A stretch of DNA of 64,000 nt from Synchiropus splendidus (lineage: Eukaryota; Chordata; Actinopteri; Syngnathiformes; Callionymidae): positions 62,001 through 126,000 of the forward strand of contig NW_026527058.1 in assembly GCF_027744825.2 (NCBI RefSeq), written 5' to 3'. Shown in pieces: positions 31,616-41,290 of this stretch (positions are counted from its first letter, which is position 1; every line of letters begins with the position of its first letter). Position numbers and translations under genes: made by a program. The notes below the pieces were generated by a model. That model searched no databases. It was not told the DNA's origin and was given only the letters and a program-made list of their open reading frames with translations.

Positions 31616-32564
31616 GCAATGAAGGAGGTGAAGGTTGTGGAGTAGAGGTGCAGGCAGGCTGAAGTTCTAAGGCAGAAAAGACCGACTGAAATAACTCAGA
31701 TAATGCAATATCCAGGCAGTGGCAAATAGCGGAATATCTCGCTTGAAGACAAACCATGAAGGGTTGACGAACAGGCTAGGACTGGCAGGTTGGTCGGGTC
31801 TTTATACCTTCAGGAGATTGGAGGCAGGTATGGATGTGACTAGGTGGGTTGGGCGGTGACGTCAGCGGAAGAGGTTGTGACAGACTTTCTTCACAAACAG
31901 AGAGGCGCCAAGGATTTTCAGACGAAAGGTGGAGTCGCGGGGTCCGGTCAGGCAGAAGGCATCATTCGCCCTAGTGAGTTTAATAACAGTGTCTCACAGA
32001 AAAATATGTCGCCGTGGAGAGGACCGAGAAGATGTTCTTCTCTGGATCTGCTCGTGAACTCTGCCCGTTTATTCAGGCCTGCGTTGGGACCGTTTACAGT
32101 CAACCAACACAGGTGTGTCTTGGTAAAAAAGACCGGCGCTAAACTGTGTTTTAAGAGTGTCGCCTGAAAAGTTGAGAAGTGTTTTGATCATAGCTCTGTA
32201 CGGGTGAGTGGAACTGGACTGCGAAATCCTCCGATCCCCCAGGACCACATCACACTGGTCAAAGATGGTGTTGAGAGGATAATTCATGAGACCGACTGTT
32301 GCGTCGTTAGCCAGCGGTGTGCTATCAGTGTTAGTAATTCTTGCACGCACGTGTAGAAGGGTGTCGTTTAGGTCTAGATACTTTTCACCGTCTCCTGCTA
32401 TAAAAAAACTCAATCGGTCCTCCTTCGCTGATAGCGGCTACTGGAGCAATTTCAGTGTAAATTGGAAAGCTGCGTAATTGGCGGCGTGAATAAATCCAGT
32501 TCTGCCAATGTGCATTCAGCAGATTTCTGGTGTAGGAGTGCCATGTTACTGTATATAAGGTTTT

Positions 32565-32997
32565 TTAAAATATATCAGAGCTCCCTCTGGACTTCCTCTT
32601 GGCCCATTTGCTTCTGTCAACTGACTTCTTTCTTTTTTTGTTTGGACGTTTATTTGAGCTCTGTCTTACACGTCGTCCTGGGGGGCGTCTCTTTGTCCTT
32701 CGTGATAAGACGGCTATACCGCCTGACCCTTCCTGTCTCTGTTGATCGCTCATTCCTCTCACGGTATGGGTGAACATATCCAAGGCTATGTTACCCACGT
32801 CTTATTTGAGATGGGGTTTCGCTTTGACAATTCCTGATGATCCATGATACAAACCAAAACATTTTTGAGAAGAGGGAACGGATGCCTCGTCCGTACATAA
32901 CCGGGTCACCGTAGAAACCGGGTAGATCTCCGCCCACCTGTTTTTCATAATATTGTACAAATCTGTGCGGGTCGTCTCTTAAGCCTGTGTGGACCAT
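32565..32997 (-). pseudogene. Polinton basic virion-type protein
   Basis: The minus-strand frame 32997-32791 reads DPHRFVQYYEKQVGGDLPGF, YGRGIRSLFSKMFWF, then shifts frame to 32798-32565. That part is very basic (RRTKRRPPGRRVRQ, NKRPNKKRKKSVDRSKW) and ends SSDIF. A GG-rich N-terminus with a hydrophobic helix followed by a basic tail is usual for a Polinton protein likened to adenovirus core or cement proteins. DNA binding is inferred from charge only. Its stop lies about 20 bases upstream of the capsid start. Confidence 0.65.
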
Positions 32998-33099
32998 TGT
33001 GTTTGTTTATGACTTGGTCTGCAAAGGCTGGTTATCTCTCTGGTGTTGTGATGATGAATGGATTTTCAGACGACGATTAAAGGGTTATATAATATCCTC

Positions 33100-33962
33100 T
33101 CAAGTAACAGGTCTAAAGTGTAGAGTCACCACCACCTTTCCAAAGGTAAAATTGACTGGTTTGTTAAGATCTGATTTAATTTGTAACTGAATATTTTCAA
33201 TATGGCTCTTGGCAACCGGTAAATAGTAAGCAGGGTTAAAATGCTGTGTGATTATATCTGAGTAACTACCCTTGATTTCCACCATTCTTAAGAGCGGTGC
33301 ATACGCATCCCCTACAAGCTGCGGTCTTACAGCGTCGCTGTAACAGTAGCGATGGTAAAACCCCGCTTTTAAATCAGGATGGGGCGCTCTGAACTCACTT
33401 AAAAAGCATTAGGTTCTGACCGTCTCCTTGAAGATCAATTTTTTGCCGTGCACCGTCAAACAGGAAGCGTATATTGTCATTGTTTTTTTTAAAGGTTTGC
33501 TCCAACTCGGTTGAAATCTGATTAATAGAGTTTTAATATCCACCCTTGAACTTCAGTTTGGAAATATCTCTTCCCGCCATTTTGAAATGTCAATCAACCA
33601 CTCGCGATTCGTCTTTTGTCCTCTGAGCTGAGGCGCTGGCGTCTCATGGCTCTGTGAAATTCATCTTTATAGCGCCGCAACCTGTTAGCATCTGATTCTG
33701 ATCCCCTCGGGGGAGTCGTGTTTGTGTTGGAATCAGGTCCTCTAGGGTTCGGTTTCCAGTAAAATGATGCCGCATCCTCCGGAATATTATTCCATGTGTG
33801 AGGGTATGTAATCTCCGTCAAAGCAACCTCCCATTTTCCGTTTAAATCGATATGTTGTGCTAAATCAACGCGGAAAGTACCAATCGAGTTGTCTTTAAAA
33901 ACTTTTGCACTGGCCTTTGATGGTAAAGTCACATAGAAGCGTGCGTTCTTTGAGCCGTACAT
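33100..33962 (-). pseudogene. Second Polinton capsid-type protein, decayed
   Basis: Starts MYGSKNARFYVTLPSKAS (33962), then FRVDLAQHIDLNGKWEVAL and TEITYPHTWNNI, a pattern typical of the other conserved Polinton virion protein. The frame then runs through low-complexity sequence to 33594. The middle (33590-33300) is fragmented, with pieces such as DAVRPQLVGDAYAPLLR readable around 33345-33295. The C-terminus is open at 33285-33100 (HFNPAYYLPVAKSHIEN, FTFGKVVVTLHFRP). A large central part is missing compared with the family. Probably penton-like or minor capsid, but this is not certain. Confidence 0.7.
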
Positions 33963-33996
33963 GATGATATGATGCCTGTTGTAAAGGAGGATCGTC

Positions 33997-35057
33997 TTAT
34001 ATATTTTTTATACCTGAAGCTTTTACCCACCTTTTGAATTTTTCAGGCCAGTTCTTCCACTGGACAAAGACCTGTCTTTCTCCTTTAACGACGCGTTCCT
34101 TGAGAATCTTTTCAGCGTGAAATACTTCCTTAACCAGTTGCACTCTTTGTAATTCTTGATCATAAAATGACCGCTGGATGGGTTCACCGTCGAAATCTTT
34201 CAATTTATGTACAGGCGGGTTGCGGTGGATACATTCAGTTATCGTGAATATCTCTTCTGTAAAACTCTGCTCATACTTTTTGTGAAATACACCTCATAGT
34301 TTTGATATCCTAACATGATCGCCCTCCTTAAATTTTGGCTTCTGCCGACCTTTCGACGGTCTAATGTAAAGATTGTCAAACACTTGCAGACTATTTTCTT
34401 TAGTTACTTCCATCGGTGTCATTTTTATACTACTGTGATAGCTGTGATTATAACTCTTTACTAGATCCTGTAAAACCTCGATGTAATGTAATCTTTTTAG
34501 CTGTAAAATATCTCCACATCCGATTTTTAAGAGTGCAGTTAAATCTCTCAACCACAGAGGCCTTAAAGTCACTCGCTGTTGAAAAATGAATAATTCTCTT
34601 CCTTTCCATCAAAGCCCGGAAACTCTTGCTAAAAAATGCTTTCCCATCATCCGTCTGTAGCTTTGCAGGCGTCCCGCTCTCATCCAGCACTGATTCAAAC
34701 GCCTTCATTGTCTCAATCGCAGTTTTTCTTTTTAAAATGCGTAAATAGGCCTTCTTTGAAAATACATCTATAACGGTCAATAAGTAATTTTGATCGTCGT
34801 TATATCTAGCCAATGCCTGCATGTCCCATCGGTCGGCCTGGAATTGTTGAAGAGGCCTGTGAACAAATACTCTGCTTCTCGGCTGGTTTACGCACGGTGT
34901 AAGCATCCTGTTTTGATGAAAAATCTTCAATAGATTTAGAACTGACTGGTTTTCCAGTCTCATCCCGCACCCCTGGACGAAGGCGACTCACACCTCCAGA
35001 GGTCCCGGGGTGAAGAGGATTGTAATAAACTCTTTTAATGATGTGTTTCACCGTCAT
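33997..35057 (-). pseudogene. Polinton integrase with chromodomain
   Basis: A retroviral-type DDE integrase inserts Polinton DNA. The frame starts MTVKHIIKRVYYNPLHPG (35057), shifts near 34900, and continues 34963-34448 with the three catalytic blocks: FQADRWDMQ, LQTDDGKAFF and ASVVERFN. A shift near 34500 leads to YIEVLQDLVKSYNHSYHSSI and PTPMEV-like text down to 34294. After another break 34203-33997 encodes an EVFHAEKILKERVVKG.RQVFVQW chromodomain, ending WVKASGIKNI. All catalytic residues appear present but spread over four frames. The gene lies at the opposite end from PolB, the usual arrangement. Confidence 0.9.
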
Positions 35058-35187
35058 GTTAAACGAGAAATGAATGAGCTGAGATCCAAATATACTTCTT
35101 AATGTTTTTTATTCCACAGGTTATGTAAGGATTCAAACGTAATGTTATACAAAGAGAGTAAAAGAGTAAAAAAAAATTAAAAAAGTA

Positions 35188-36006
35188 TCACATACGAGGG
35201 AATCTCGTGTTTGTGACATCGACCAGGACCGGCGTTCTATTCCAGATTCTACTTGCTGAATCCAGACGTTCAATTAGAGGATCCTCATGCTCATGTTTGA
35301 TGTATTCATTCCAGACACTTGATTTTGGAGACCTCATGTCGAGCAAGACTGTCTCAGCCGTAGCCTTGGTTCTCATTTTCTCCGGTTTTACGTCATTCAG
35401 GGTCAAGTAGTGTTGTATAGCAGACAGAAAGTTCTTGTTACAGAGTCTCTTCATCAACGGGTGGAAGTTAAGACTGTATAAATCATCCTCCATCTCTTCA
35501 AGGCAGCTGTGTTGTAGTTGGCTGGGATGGTCTACTTGGCAACCGTAGCAGATCTCCCTCCAATACCTGCGCATGGTTTTACCTGGTAGATGAAATACAA
35601 CTGTCTTTAAAGCTTTCAAGAAGAAACCGCTTATCCATCCATCCGTGTCATCATTAGCTGCTGGTTCTTGGTCTTGAGAAGCTGAAGATGAAGCAGGCGG
35701 ATGCACGCCGACAGTTTCGTTCTTGGGGTAGGAGGTTGGTGCTCTCCCTACAGGTTCCTCCTCATCATCCACATCTTCCATTTCAGTTGCATCAAAGTCG
35801 TCTGTGTCGTCTTTGATGGTCGCTGAAGGACAGGCTCCATTTGTCGTGTTGTTGTTAGAACCATCGTACTCATGACCATCACCAGTTACGTGTTCTACCA
35901 CAGGAAATAGAGGGCTCGTCGAGGAGTTGTTCATTCCGTACCCAGTGCCGCCTGTAGCAGCTCCGAGGAAGATAGTGCCAATACCTCTCTTCCCTTCGGT
36001 CCTCAT
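35188..36006 (-). CDS. Polinton-associated protein of unknown function, 272 codons, intact
   Basis: One uninterrupted frame from ATG 36006 to stop 35188, the only gene of the element with no visible lesion. N-terminal half: glycine/serine/asparagine-rich, then strongly acidic (DDTDDFDATEMEDVDDEEEP). C-terminal half is folded-looking: MRRYWREICYGCQVDHPSQ, HSCLEEMEDD, LYSLNFHPLMKRL, FLSAIQHYLTL. CYGCxxDHPSQxQHSC suggests a C2H(C) metal site. It lies upstream of the integrase on the same strand. I do not recognise a named family; regulation or virion roles would be guesses. Confidence 0.7.
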   Translation of the reverse strand: MRTEGKRGIGTIFLGAATGGTGYGMNNSSTSPLFPVVEHVTGDGHEYDGSNNNTTNGACPSATIKDDTDDFDATEMEDVDDEEEPVGRAPTSYPKNETVGVHPPASSSASQDQEPAANDDTDGWISGFFLKALKTVVFHLPGKTMRRYWREICYGCQVDHPSQLQHSCLEEMEDDLYSLNFHPLMKRLCNKNFLSAIQHYLTLNDVKPEKMRTKATAETVLLDMRSPKSSVWNEYIKHEHEDPLIERLDSASRIWNRTPVLVDVTNTRFPRM

Positions 36007-36123
36007 CGTTGTCTTAGTTGCTCTTGTTTCGACAGGTACGTCTGCAGGGTGTCGCTCTGGAAAAAATCCTCTTTATAGCAGCCATCAGTGAGTAGGCGGT
36101 CCAAAGGGGGCAGGACTAAAAGG

Positions 36124-36608
36124 TCAGTGCCTCTTTCGGCACAAGGGCATCATTCCATCAGCGGCTATGCTAGAAGAGGCCGTCGATTTTCGGAGAAACT
36201 CCTGAATTTTCTTACTCCAAGCATCCATTGGTATGGTTAACAGAGTACGAAATACACCGCAATCAGAATTAAAATACTCCAGTACGAAATCTTGTTCTTG
36301 TTCACCCGTGACTCCTGTCGATACTTTATGGATGGCCATGAAGGACCATCGTCCTGATCCTGAGATTTTAGCCAGCCATATAGCCACGAAGGACGGCTTC
36401 CTCTCCATTCGATCAGGTTTGTTAGACACGGCTCCAGCCTTCTGACGTTGTTGTTGTTGTTCTTCTTCTTCTTCTTCAGCCCTTGGAAAATTTTCTGGCT
36501 TCACCTCTATTAGCACACCACAGTCGTTAGACTGATAACACAGCCATCTCCGTAGGTTTTGTCATCATCCAGCTGATAAATGTACAATTCAGTTTTCAGG
36601 TTTGACAT
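36124..36608 (-). pseudogene. Polinton-associated protein of unknown function, one frameshift
   Basis: ATG at 36608-36606 begins MSNLKTELYIYQLDDDKTYG; a one-base shift near 36535 leads into 36516-36124: CGVLIEVKPENFPR, a Glu/Gln-rich tract (EEEEEEQQQQRQ, on a trinucleotide repeat near 36465), then KPSFVAIWLAKISGSGRW, DFVLEYFNSDCGVFRTLL and MPLCRKRH at the end. Only the shift breaks it. It is the last gene before the element is cut by the retrovirus. Not recognised. Confidence 0.55.
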
Positions 36609-36611
36609 TTT

Positions 36612-38024
36612 GGTGTATTCTTCTTCTCTCTGACGAGGCAGCAAAAGAAGTGTCAAGATGCAAAATAGCCATTTTGTCACCTATGGTGACATTAGAACCC
36701 TCAGTCACACCTGAAGACATAATCTTGATCCAAGAAAATGCAGATGAAAATGAAAAGGTTTTGTGGAAACAAAAAGGAGCTACTGTGGACAATCAGGGTC
36801 TCTGGCGATCACATGAAGGCAAGCTCGTAGCTCCAACTGCACTTTTGACCATCTTGATTTCGGAGGTGCACAGTGATCTGCACTGCACGCAAGGGGGGAA
36901 GTGGTGAAGAAAATCAGACAGCAGGGATATTGGTCCCCATTTTTGCAGACAACAACAGATGAAGTGCTGAATCAATGTGAGATTTGTGAAGAAAACAACG
37001 AAAAAACATCAAGATACCAATAGGTCATATTCCAGTCCCAGAAGGTCCATTTAAACATCTTGTGATCGATTACGTTGACATGATAAAAACGGTTCAAGGG
37101 AGACGCAACATGTTGGTGGTAATTGATCGGTTAAGCTGCTGGGTTGAAGCAGCACCATCTAAAGACTTGAGTGCTGAAACAGTAATCAAATTCCTGACCA
37201 GATAAATCATTCCTCGAGTTGGCATTCCGTCAGAAATAAGCTCAGACAACGGTGCTGCATTTGTACAAAAGGTTGTGAAGGGCATCTTGCAGCAACTTCG
37301 AATCAAACAACGATTGGGTGCCGTTTATCACCCCCAGAGTCAGGGAATGGTTCAGGGGATAAATGGAACCCTGAAAGCGAAACTGAATAAGATCTGTGCT
37401 AGCACGAAGCTAAACTGGGTTGATGCGTTACCATTAGCACTGATGAGTTATCGCATGCAAACTCATCAAAGCACGCATTTGACACCACACAAGATGTTGA
37501 CGGGATGGCCGATGCCGGCACCACACTTGAGGGGACCCTACAAGGGGCCTCCACTTGAGCAACTACAATCTGAACTTAGAAGTTATACGAAGCAACTAAC
37601 TTCTATCCATAAGACTATCTATCTGCAGGAGAGAAAACGGGAGCTTGAGGCCGATCGTGAGGCCGGGCATTTGGTGGTTCCCGGCGACCAGGAGTATATC
37701 AAGGTCTTCCGAAGGAAGTGGTACCAGCCGAGATGTGAAGGTCCATACACCGTGGTCCGAGCAACACCAACAGCTGTCCAAGTCGAAGGCAGCGCCACTT
37801 GGTACCATCTGAGCCATTGCACAAAGGCCCAAGGCCATCACAACCAAAGAGGTAATAAAACAGGCAGTGAAGTCAATGATTTAGATAGTCAAAATGTTGA
37901 TGACAAGGCTTGCTGTGATAATAAGTTGTCTGGTTTGGTTGTCACCAGGAGACGAGCTCGCGCAGCTTGCGAGACCGCAGCAGCCGACCAAAGTCCAGAC
38001 CGTGACACCCTAAGTTCCAGCTAA
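36612..38024 (+). pseudogene. ERV pol: integrase, fish gamma/epsilon-like
   Basis: Frame 36602-36907 carries the region before the zinc finger (VLWKQKGATV, LWRSHEGKLVAP, HSDLHC). After shifts and stops at 36905-37210 the text reads NQCEICEENN (zinc finger Cys pair), HLVIDYVDMIKT (first Asp) and PSKDLS. The open frame 37275-38024 follows: the second Asp lies just before it in SDNGAAFVQ; then YHPQSQGMVQGINGTLK, in which the catalytic Glu expected after MV is Gln. The C-terminal part (YIKVFRRKWYQPRCEGPYTVVRA) is a typical SH3-like end. Inactive on the Glu loss alone, besides the stops. Confidence 0.88.
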
Positions 38025-38340
38025 AAAACTCGAGCATAACAGGGACTCAGTTAAGTACGATGCGATCACCCGTTGTGTGAAAAATGCCCAGAAACACAAA
38101 ACGTTAAGCGTATTGGTGCAGGACAGGCGGAGTAAAAGTGGGATCCATGTCAGAGGTCAGGGAGCTCTAGGTAAAACACTGTCTGCCAAACTTGGAACCA
38201 CACCACAGTCAAAAAAAAGGAAACGAAGATGACCGTCCAGTTTTGACCACCACTAGTCCTCTCTGTAATAAAACCACATTATTCGATTAACTATATTTAC
38301 TATTTACACAAACCATACCTATGAAATATTTAAACTACTG
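38025..38340 (+). other. Region of lost env SU
   Basis: Between pol and the TM remnant there is only about 315 bases of scrambled sequence with stops in all frames. A retroviral env would need over 1 kb here, so the surface subunit has been deleted. Confidence 0.5.
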
Positions 38341-38794
38341 GGAGAACAACTGCATGAAACTGGTAAAATGGTGTTACGAAATCGTCAGGTGTTAGATTGG
38401 TTGGTGTGTGTCACATGTTTGCAGATCAGTGTTGCACTTACATTCCAACAACACCGCGCCTGATGGAACATTTGCCATTGCAATGGATAAACTTAGAGAT
38501 TCAAAAAATGAGATAAAAGAGCATGCAGGAGCTATAAGTTGGGCCTGGGATTGGTTAGATGGACACCGAAGAAAATGTGGAGCATTTTTTGCAGAAGTGA
38601 GGATGACTACTGCAATCATACTCATCGTCATTTTTCTTCTGGCATGTTGCATCGTACCCATGATGAGGAAACTGTGTCTGCGAATGACTGAGAAGCAGTT
38701 AGCGGTCACGACGGGACTTTGGAACGCACAGATGCTGAACATGATGCCTGCTGAACAACTGGCTCTCGTGGTGACTGAGAGACCACATCTGTAG
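38341..38794 (+). pseudogene. ERV env TM remnant
   Basis: Transmembrane subunit fragment. An early frame has RNRQVLDWL and DQCC (CCT region, about 38425-38440) next to the usual Cx6CC zone. After a shift, frame 38408-38794 reads LRDSKNEIKEHAG, then a hydrophobic span TTAIILIVIFLLACCIVPM (about 38605-38660) and a short cytoplasmic tail. The upstream fusion region and SU are absent. It cannot make a working envelope. Confidence 0.75.
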
Positions 38795-39258
38795 CCATCA
38801 CCTGATTAATTGGAGGACTCTGATCATACTCCAGAGGTGACTGAAGAATGAGGTGTTGTTATGATTACATGACAAATGTGTTTAAGTCATGATCCTATGT
38901 TTCTTTGCCAGTATAATTACTTGATTATTGTTTCACTAAAAAAAAAAAAAAAAAAAAAGAAAATTTCACCTATGACGAAAAGTGACAACAAAAAACAATT
39001 GGGGAAAACTTTTGATGCTTCCGGAAACGAACTGACTAACATTTTCCTGCGACGCGGTTGAGATTTTTATTTAACCAGACAGCAGTAAACATATTGAACT
39101 AACTACAGCTATATGAATCATTTAGTTAACATTTTCTACATACTTATATCCAGTATATTGTCACTGCTCTGTTACAGTACGAAATAATCTTCAATAAAAT
39201 AAAATGGGATAGTTTGCTAAATTCGGTGTGTGGGTCTGAGACCCACAAAGGGGAGATA
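38795..39258 (+). other. ERV 3' untranslated region
   Basis: Non-coding sequence with an A-run at 38938-38958. The polypurine tract AAAGGGGAGATA directly precedes the LTR (39247-39258). Nothing else seen. Confidence 0.6.
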
Positions 39259-39694
39259 TGTTGTGGAATAATTTGACCTGTGTCATTAGGGTTACAATGA
39301 TAACTTGTTTTTCAGTACCAATGGAATGTTGAACAGATATCCACCCACTCTGTATTCCAAATACGCCAGAGATGGTACCCTTGAAGTGAAAACAGGAATG
39401 TATGTTTTCTCTGGAGCTGCCAGAAGCTCTTGTTTTTGTGATTCAGCCAGGAGGCCAAAGGTGGACATGCATGTTTGTGACAATGTGTATCTGGTACAAG
39501 GAACGCCCTTGATCCAGCCCCTACCTAATGTGTTTGTACTTTGAACAATTTGATACTGAGCGATGTCAAGCGATGAAATTATGTTACGCTGATGTGGAAT
39601 AAAACAAAGCTTGTATCCCACTACTTCTGTGGTTTCTTCTGCTCCCGACTCGACGCCCTGAGAAGTGTACCCCGCTGGCCGGACTACACTAACA
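39259..39694 (+). repeat. ERV 3' LTR (436 bp)
   Basis: Starts TGTTGTGGAATAATTTG after the polypurine tract and ends CTACACTAACA. Contains AATAAA (39598-39603) followed by an R/U5-like part. Its partner LTR is not in the window. Confidence 0.8.
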
Positions 39695-41290
39695 ATTCTC
39701 TCATTTATTGGCCAGAGCTGCTGGAAGCACCTGAAGACAGGACAAAGTGAGGCAAAGAAGAAGCAGCTACTTCAGATAAATAGAATTCTGCAAAAGTTGA
39801 GACGGAAGCCCAGGAGGCAGCGTGGCAGATTTCTGCCAAAGAAACTCCTCTGAAGGCTGCTATGGATGTTGCCCCATTTTACCACCTGCCAGTGCCACCC
39901 ACAGCTTCTCTGTTTTCCTGAAGGCCTTGACTGCATTTAGATAAGCTCTCAGTGCCCTCACAGGAATACATGAAATACAGTCAGGACTAATCGAGAAGGC
40001 ACATAGTTCTCCAAACCCTCCTGATGGAGGCCAGAGCCAGGAGAAGAGCTGTTTTGTAAGCCACCAGCTCCAAAGGAGTCTGATCAAGTGGCTCCAAGAG
40101 AGCTTCAGAGTCAGACTTAATACCAATTGAAGATCCCAATAGGGGCAGATGCGAGGTGGGTCTTTGTCTTGTCTCCCTGCTTTAACTGGACTAGCAGTGG
40201 ATGTTTACCCAACAAACAGCAGTCCACACCCGTTCAGCATTAAACGGGTGTGGAGCCCTCATAATTTCTACTACCTGCTGCAGGCTCACATCTGCGACAT
40301 CTCTGGGTACCAGATCGAGCTGGGGTTATCTGCCGCCAATAGAATCACTCTCACCTTCTGAATCCTCCTCATCAACTGAAGGAGGAGGCGAGGTGGAGGG
40401 AAGGTGTGAAGGAGGCCCTCCGGCAACAAACACTGTTGGCAAAGAGGTCCGCCAGTGGGAGCCCAAACTTGGCCCAAATCATGTCCACCATGTCCTATGA
40501 CAAACCCCACTCGTCACAAGGACTATTACACCAGCCTTTCTACTTCACTGGAAGTGCCAGGGCACTCTGCAAAATATGATTGTGAAATTAGAGAGGAGTG
40601 AGTCAGTGACTCTGTAATTGTGAAATTACAATTGTGAAATTACAGCTGGAGCCGGCACATCTGGCACATGAAGCGAAGAATCTTGAGATCTGAAGACGAG
40701 CGGAGCGCCTCCTCTGGACCACGGAAACGTCAGGCAGGACTGAGGTGTCATCACACTCAGGGGAGAAGGATTGCCGTGGGCCCTGACGCGCCAGTCATTC
40801 ATAGCTAGTGATGCCATCATCCTTCTAGTTACGGGAGCAACGCCGTTTAGCTTCTGCCGACCACCAAAGCATGTAGTCATGATCTGGTAAACTGCAGGGT
40901 CGCCGTATGTCAAGAACCCATCTGGAATTCTGAATCACCCATGAAGTCATCTTGCGCACATGGCTTTGCGGACTGACCAGGAATCCATGGGACAAAACCA
41001 TGGCCATCCTTAACCGGCGTCCTGACTGGCAGCGCTGTCTTCTTTGCCGGATGGCCGTCAAGGTAATGCGCATTTTATTGCACCTAATCCGCTTCCAATT
41101 ATATGCGAAGGCACCAGCAGTATATGAAACTGGATAACACTGCGACCAACAAACCCCTCGCATGAACAGGTTGCAGCACACCCTCGTGTGAGTGTGTGCA
41201 CAGGTGGCAGATTCGCGCAGTCCGGAACACCTCGCCCGTGGTCTATTCAGCCTGAATGAATGAATGGGTTGTGAAGATGTAGCATTAACA
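39695..41290 (-). mobile_element. DIRS-like fragments (minus), middle
   Basis: From right to left: the 3' tail block (41290-40800, matching 8360-8820 and 50500-50950 inverted), an outer-end block with the hairpin (40780-40500, same orientation as 59980-60200), YR2 N-terminal words (about 40260-40190, AAACGGGTGTGGAG inverted) and the YR2 fragment (40140-39700). The order differs from other copies, so this stretch is rearranged. 40290-40500 and 40900-41130 include sequence not found in the other copies. Confidence 0.55.
39700..40150 (-). pseudogene. Tyrosine recombinase YR2 fragment (minus)
   Basis: The minus strand gives LLALASIRRV/W-type text with FGELCAFSISPDCI (about 40050-39970), then after a deletion PVRALRAYLNAVKAFRKTEK and LWVALAGGK (about 39960-39880). 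This covers the box I arginine neighbourhood and the linker before HxxR. Further on (39860-39700) come words equivalent to 51470-51620, including the pre-stop TGG.CAGAGCTGCTGGAAGCACC. HxxR is lost. A frame change separates the two halves. Confidence 0.65.

Larger units (their letters stand above)
28759..31882 (-). mobile_element. Solo LTR inserted in the capsid gene (itself split by BEL)
   Basis: On the plus strand it starts TGTAACGTTGATTTAAGC and ends GAGGTTGTGACA, flanked by GACTT at 28754-28758 and 31883-31887. Without the BEL insertion it is about 420 bp. Read on minus it runs TGTCACAACC...CGTTACA with a TATA-like GGTATAAAGACCC in the first third and ATTAAATACCC near the end, the order expected for an LTR. 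No internal retroelement genes belong to it, so it is a solo LTR left by LTR-LTR recombination, probably of a Gypsy or ERV family. Confidence 0.8.
28151..32544 (-). pseudogene. Polinton capsid-type protein, split by nested insertions
   Basis: One of the two conserved virion-type proteins of Polintons. The start is the ATG at 32544-32542 (MALLHQKSAECTLAELDLF). After a frame change near 32450 comes FFIAGDGEKYLDLNDTLLHV, LMNYPLNTIFDQCDVVLGD, and another shift near 32080. Coding stops at 31883, where the solo LTR enters, and resumes at 28758 with KVTVSPAVRIGHAERF, NVKTYSIP, DNLFLGSIPKYVVLGMV and ends VLVDYY at 28154. Without the insertion and shifts the length would be about 420-430 residues, within the family range. 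Whether it is the major or the minor capsid protein I leave open. Confidence 0.82.
20569..36608. mobile_element. Polinton/Maverick, decayed, about 12.6 kb without insertions
   Basis: Polintons are giant virus-like DNA transposons with a protein-primed DNA polymerase, retroviral-type integrase, adenovirus-type protease, packaging ATPase and capsid proteins. All six classes can be seen here: polymerase and ATPase on plus (20813-25371), two small genes on plus (to 27136), then protease, two capsid-type genes, basic protein, integrase and two unassigned genes on minus (27742-36608). Terminal inverted repeats were not found; 20569-20812 shows nothing recognisable, and the right end has been replaced by an endogenous retrovirus at about 36610. 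Insertions are a solo LTR at 25577-26270, and a solo LTR containing a BEL element at 28759-31882. Confidence 0.9.
36612..39694 (+). mobile_element. Endogenous retrovirus, 3' half
   Basis: Order integrase, env TM remnant, polypurine tract, LTR on plus. It is 5'-truncated at about 36612 where it meets the Polinton gene, so gag, protease, RT and the 5' LTR are absent. On the right, the LTR ends at ...CTAACA (39694) and joins the DIRS-like tail at ATTCTCTCAT, a word that continues the tail seen (as complement) at 51610-51620. No target duplication can be tested because the 5' flank is lost. Confidence 0.88.
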
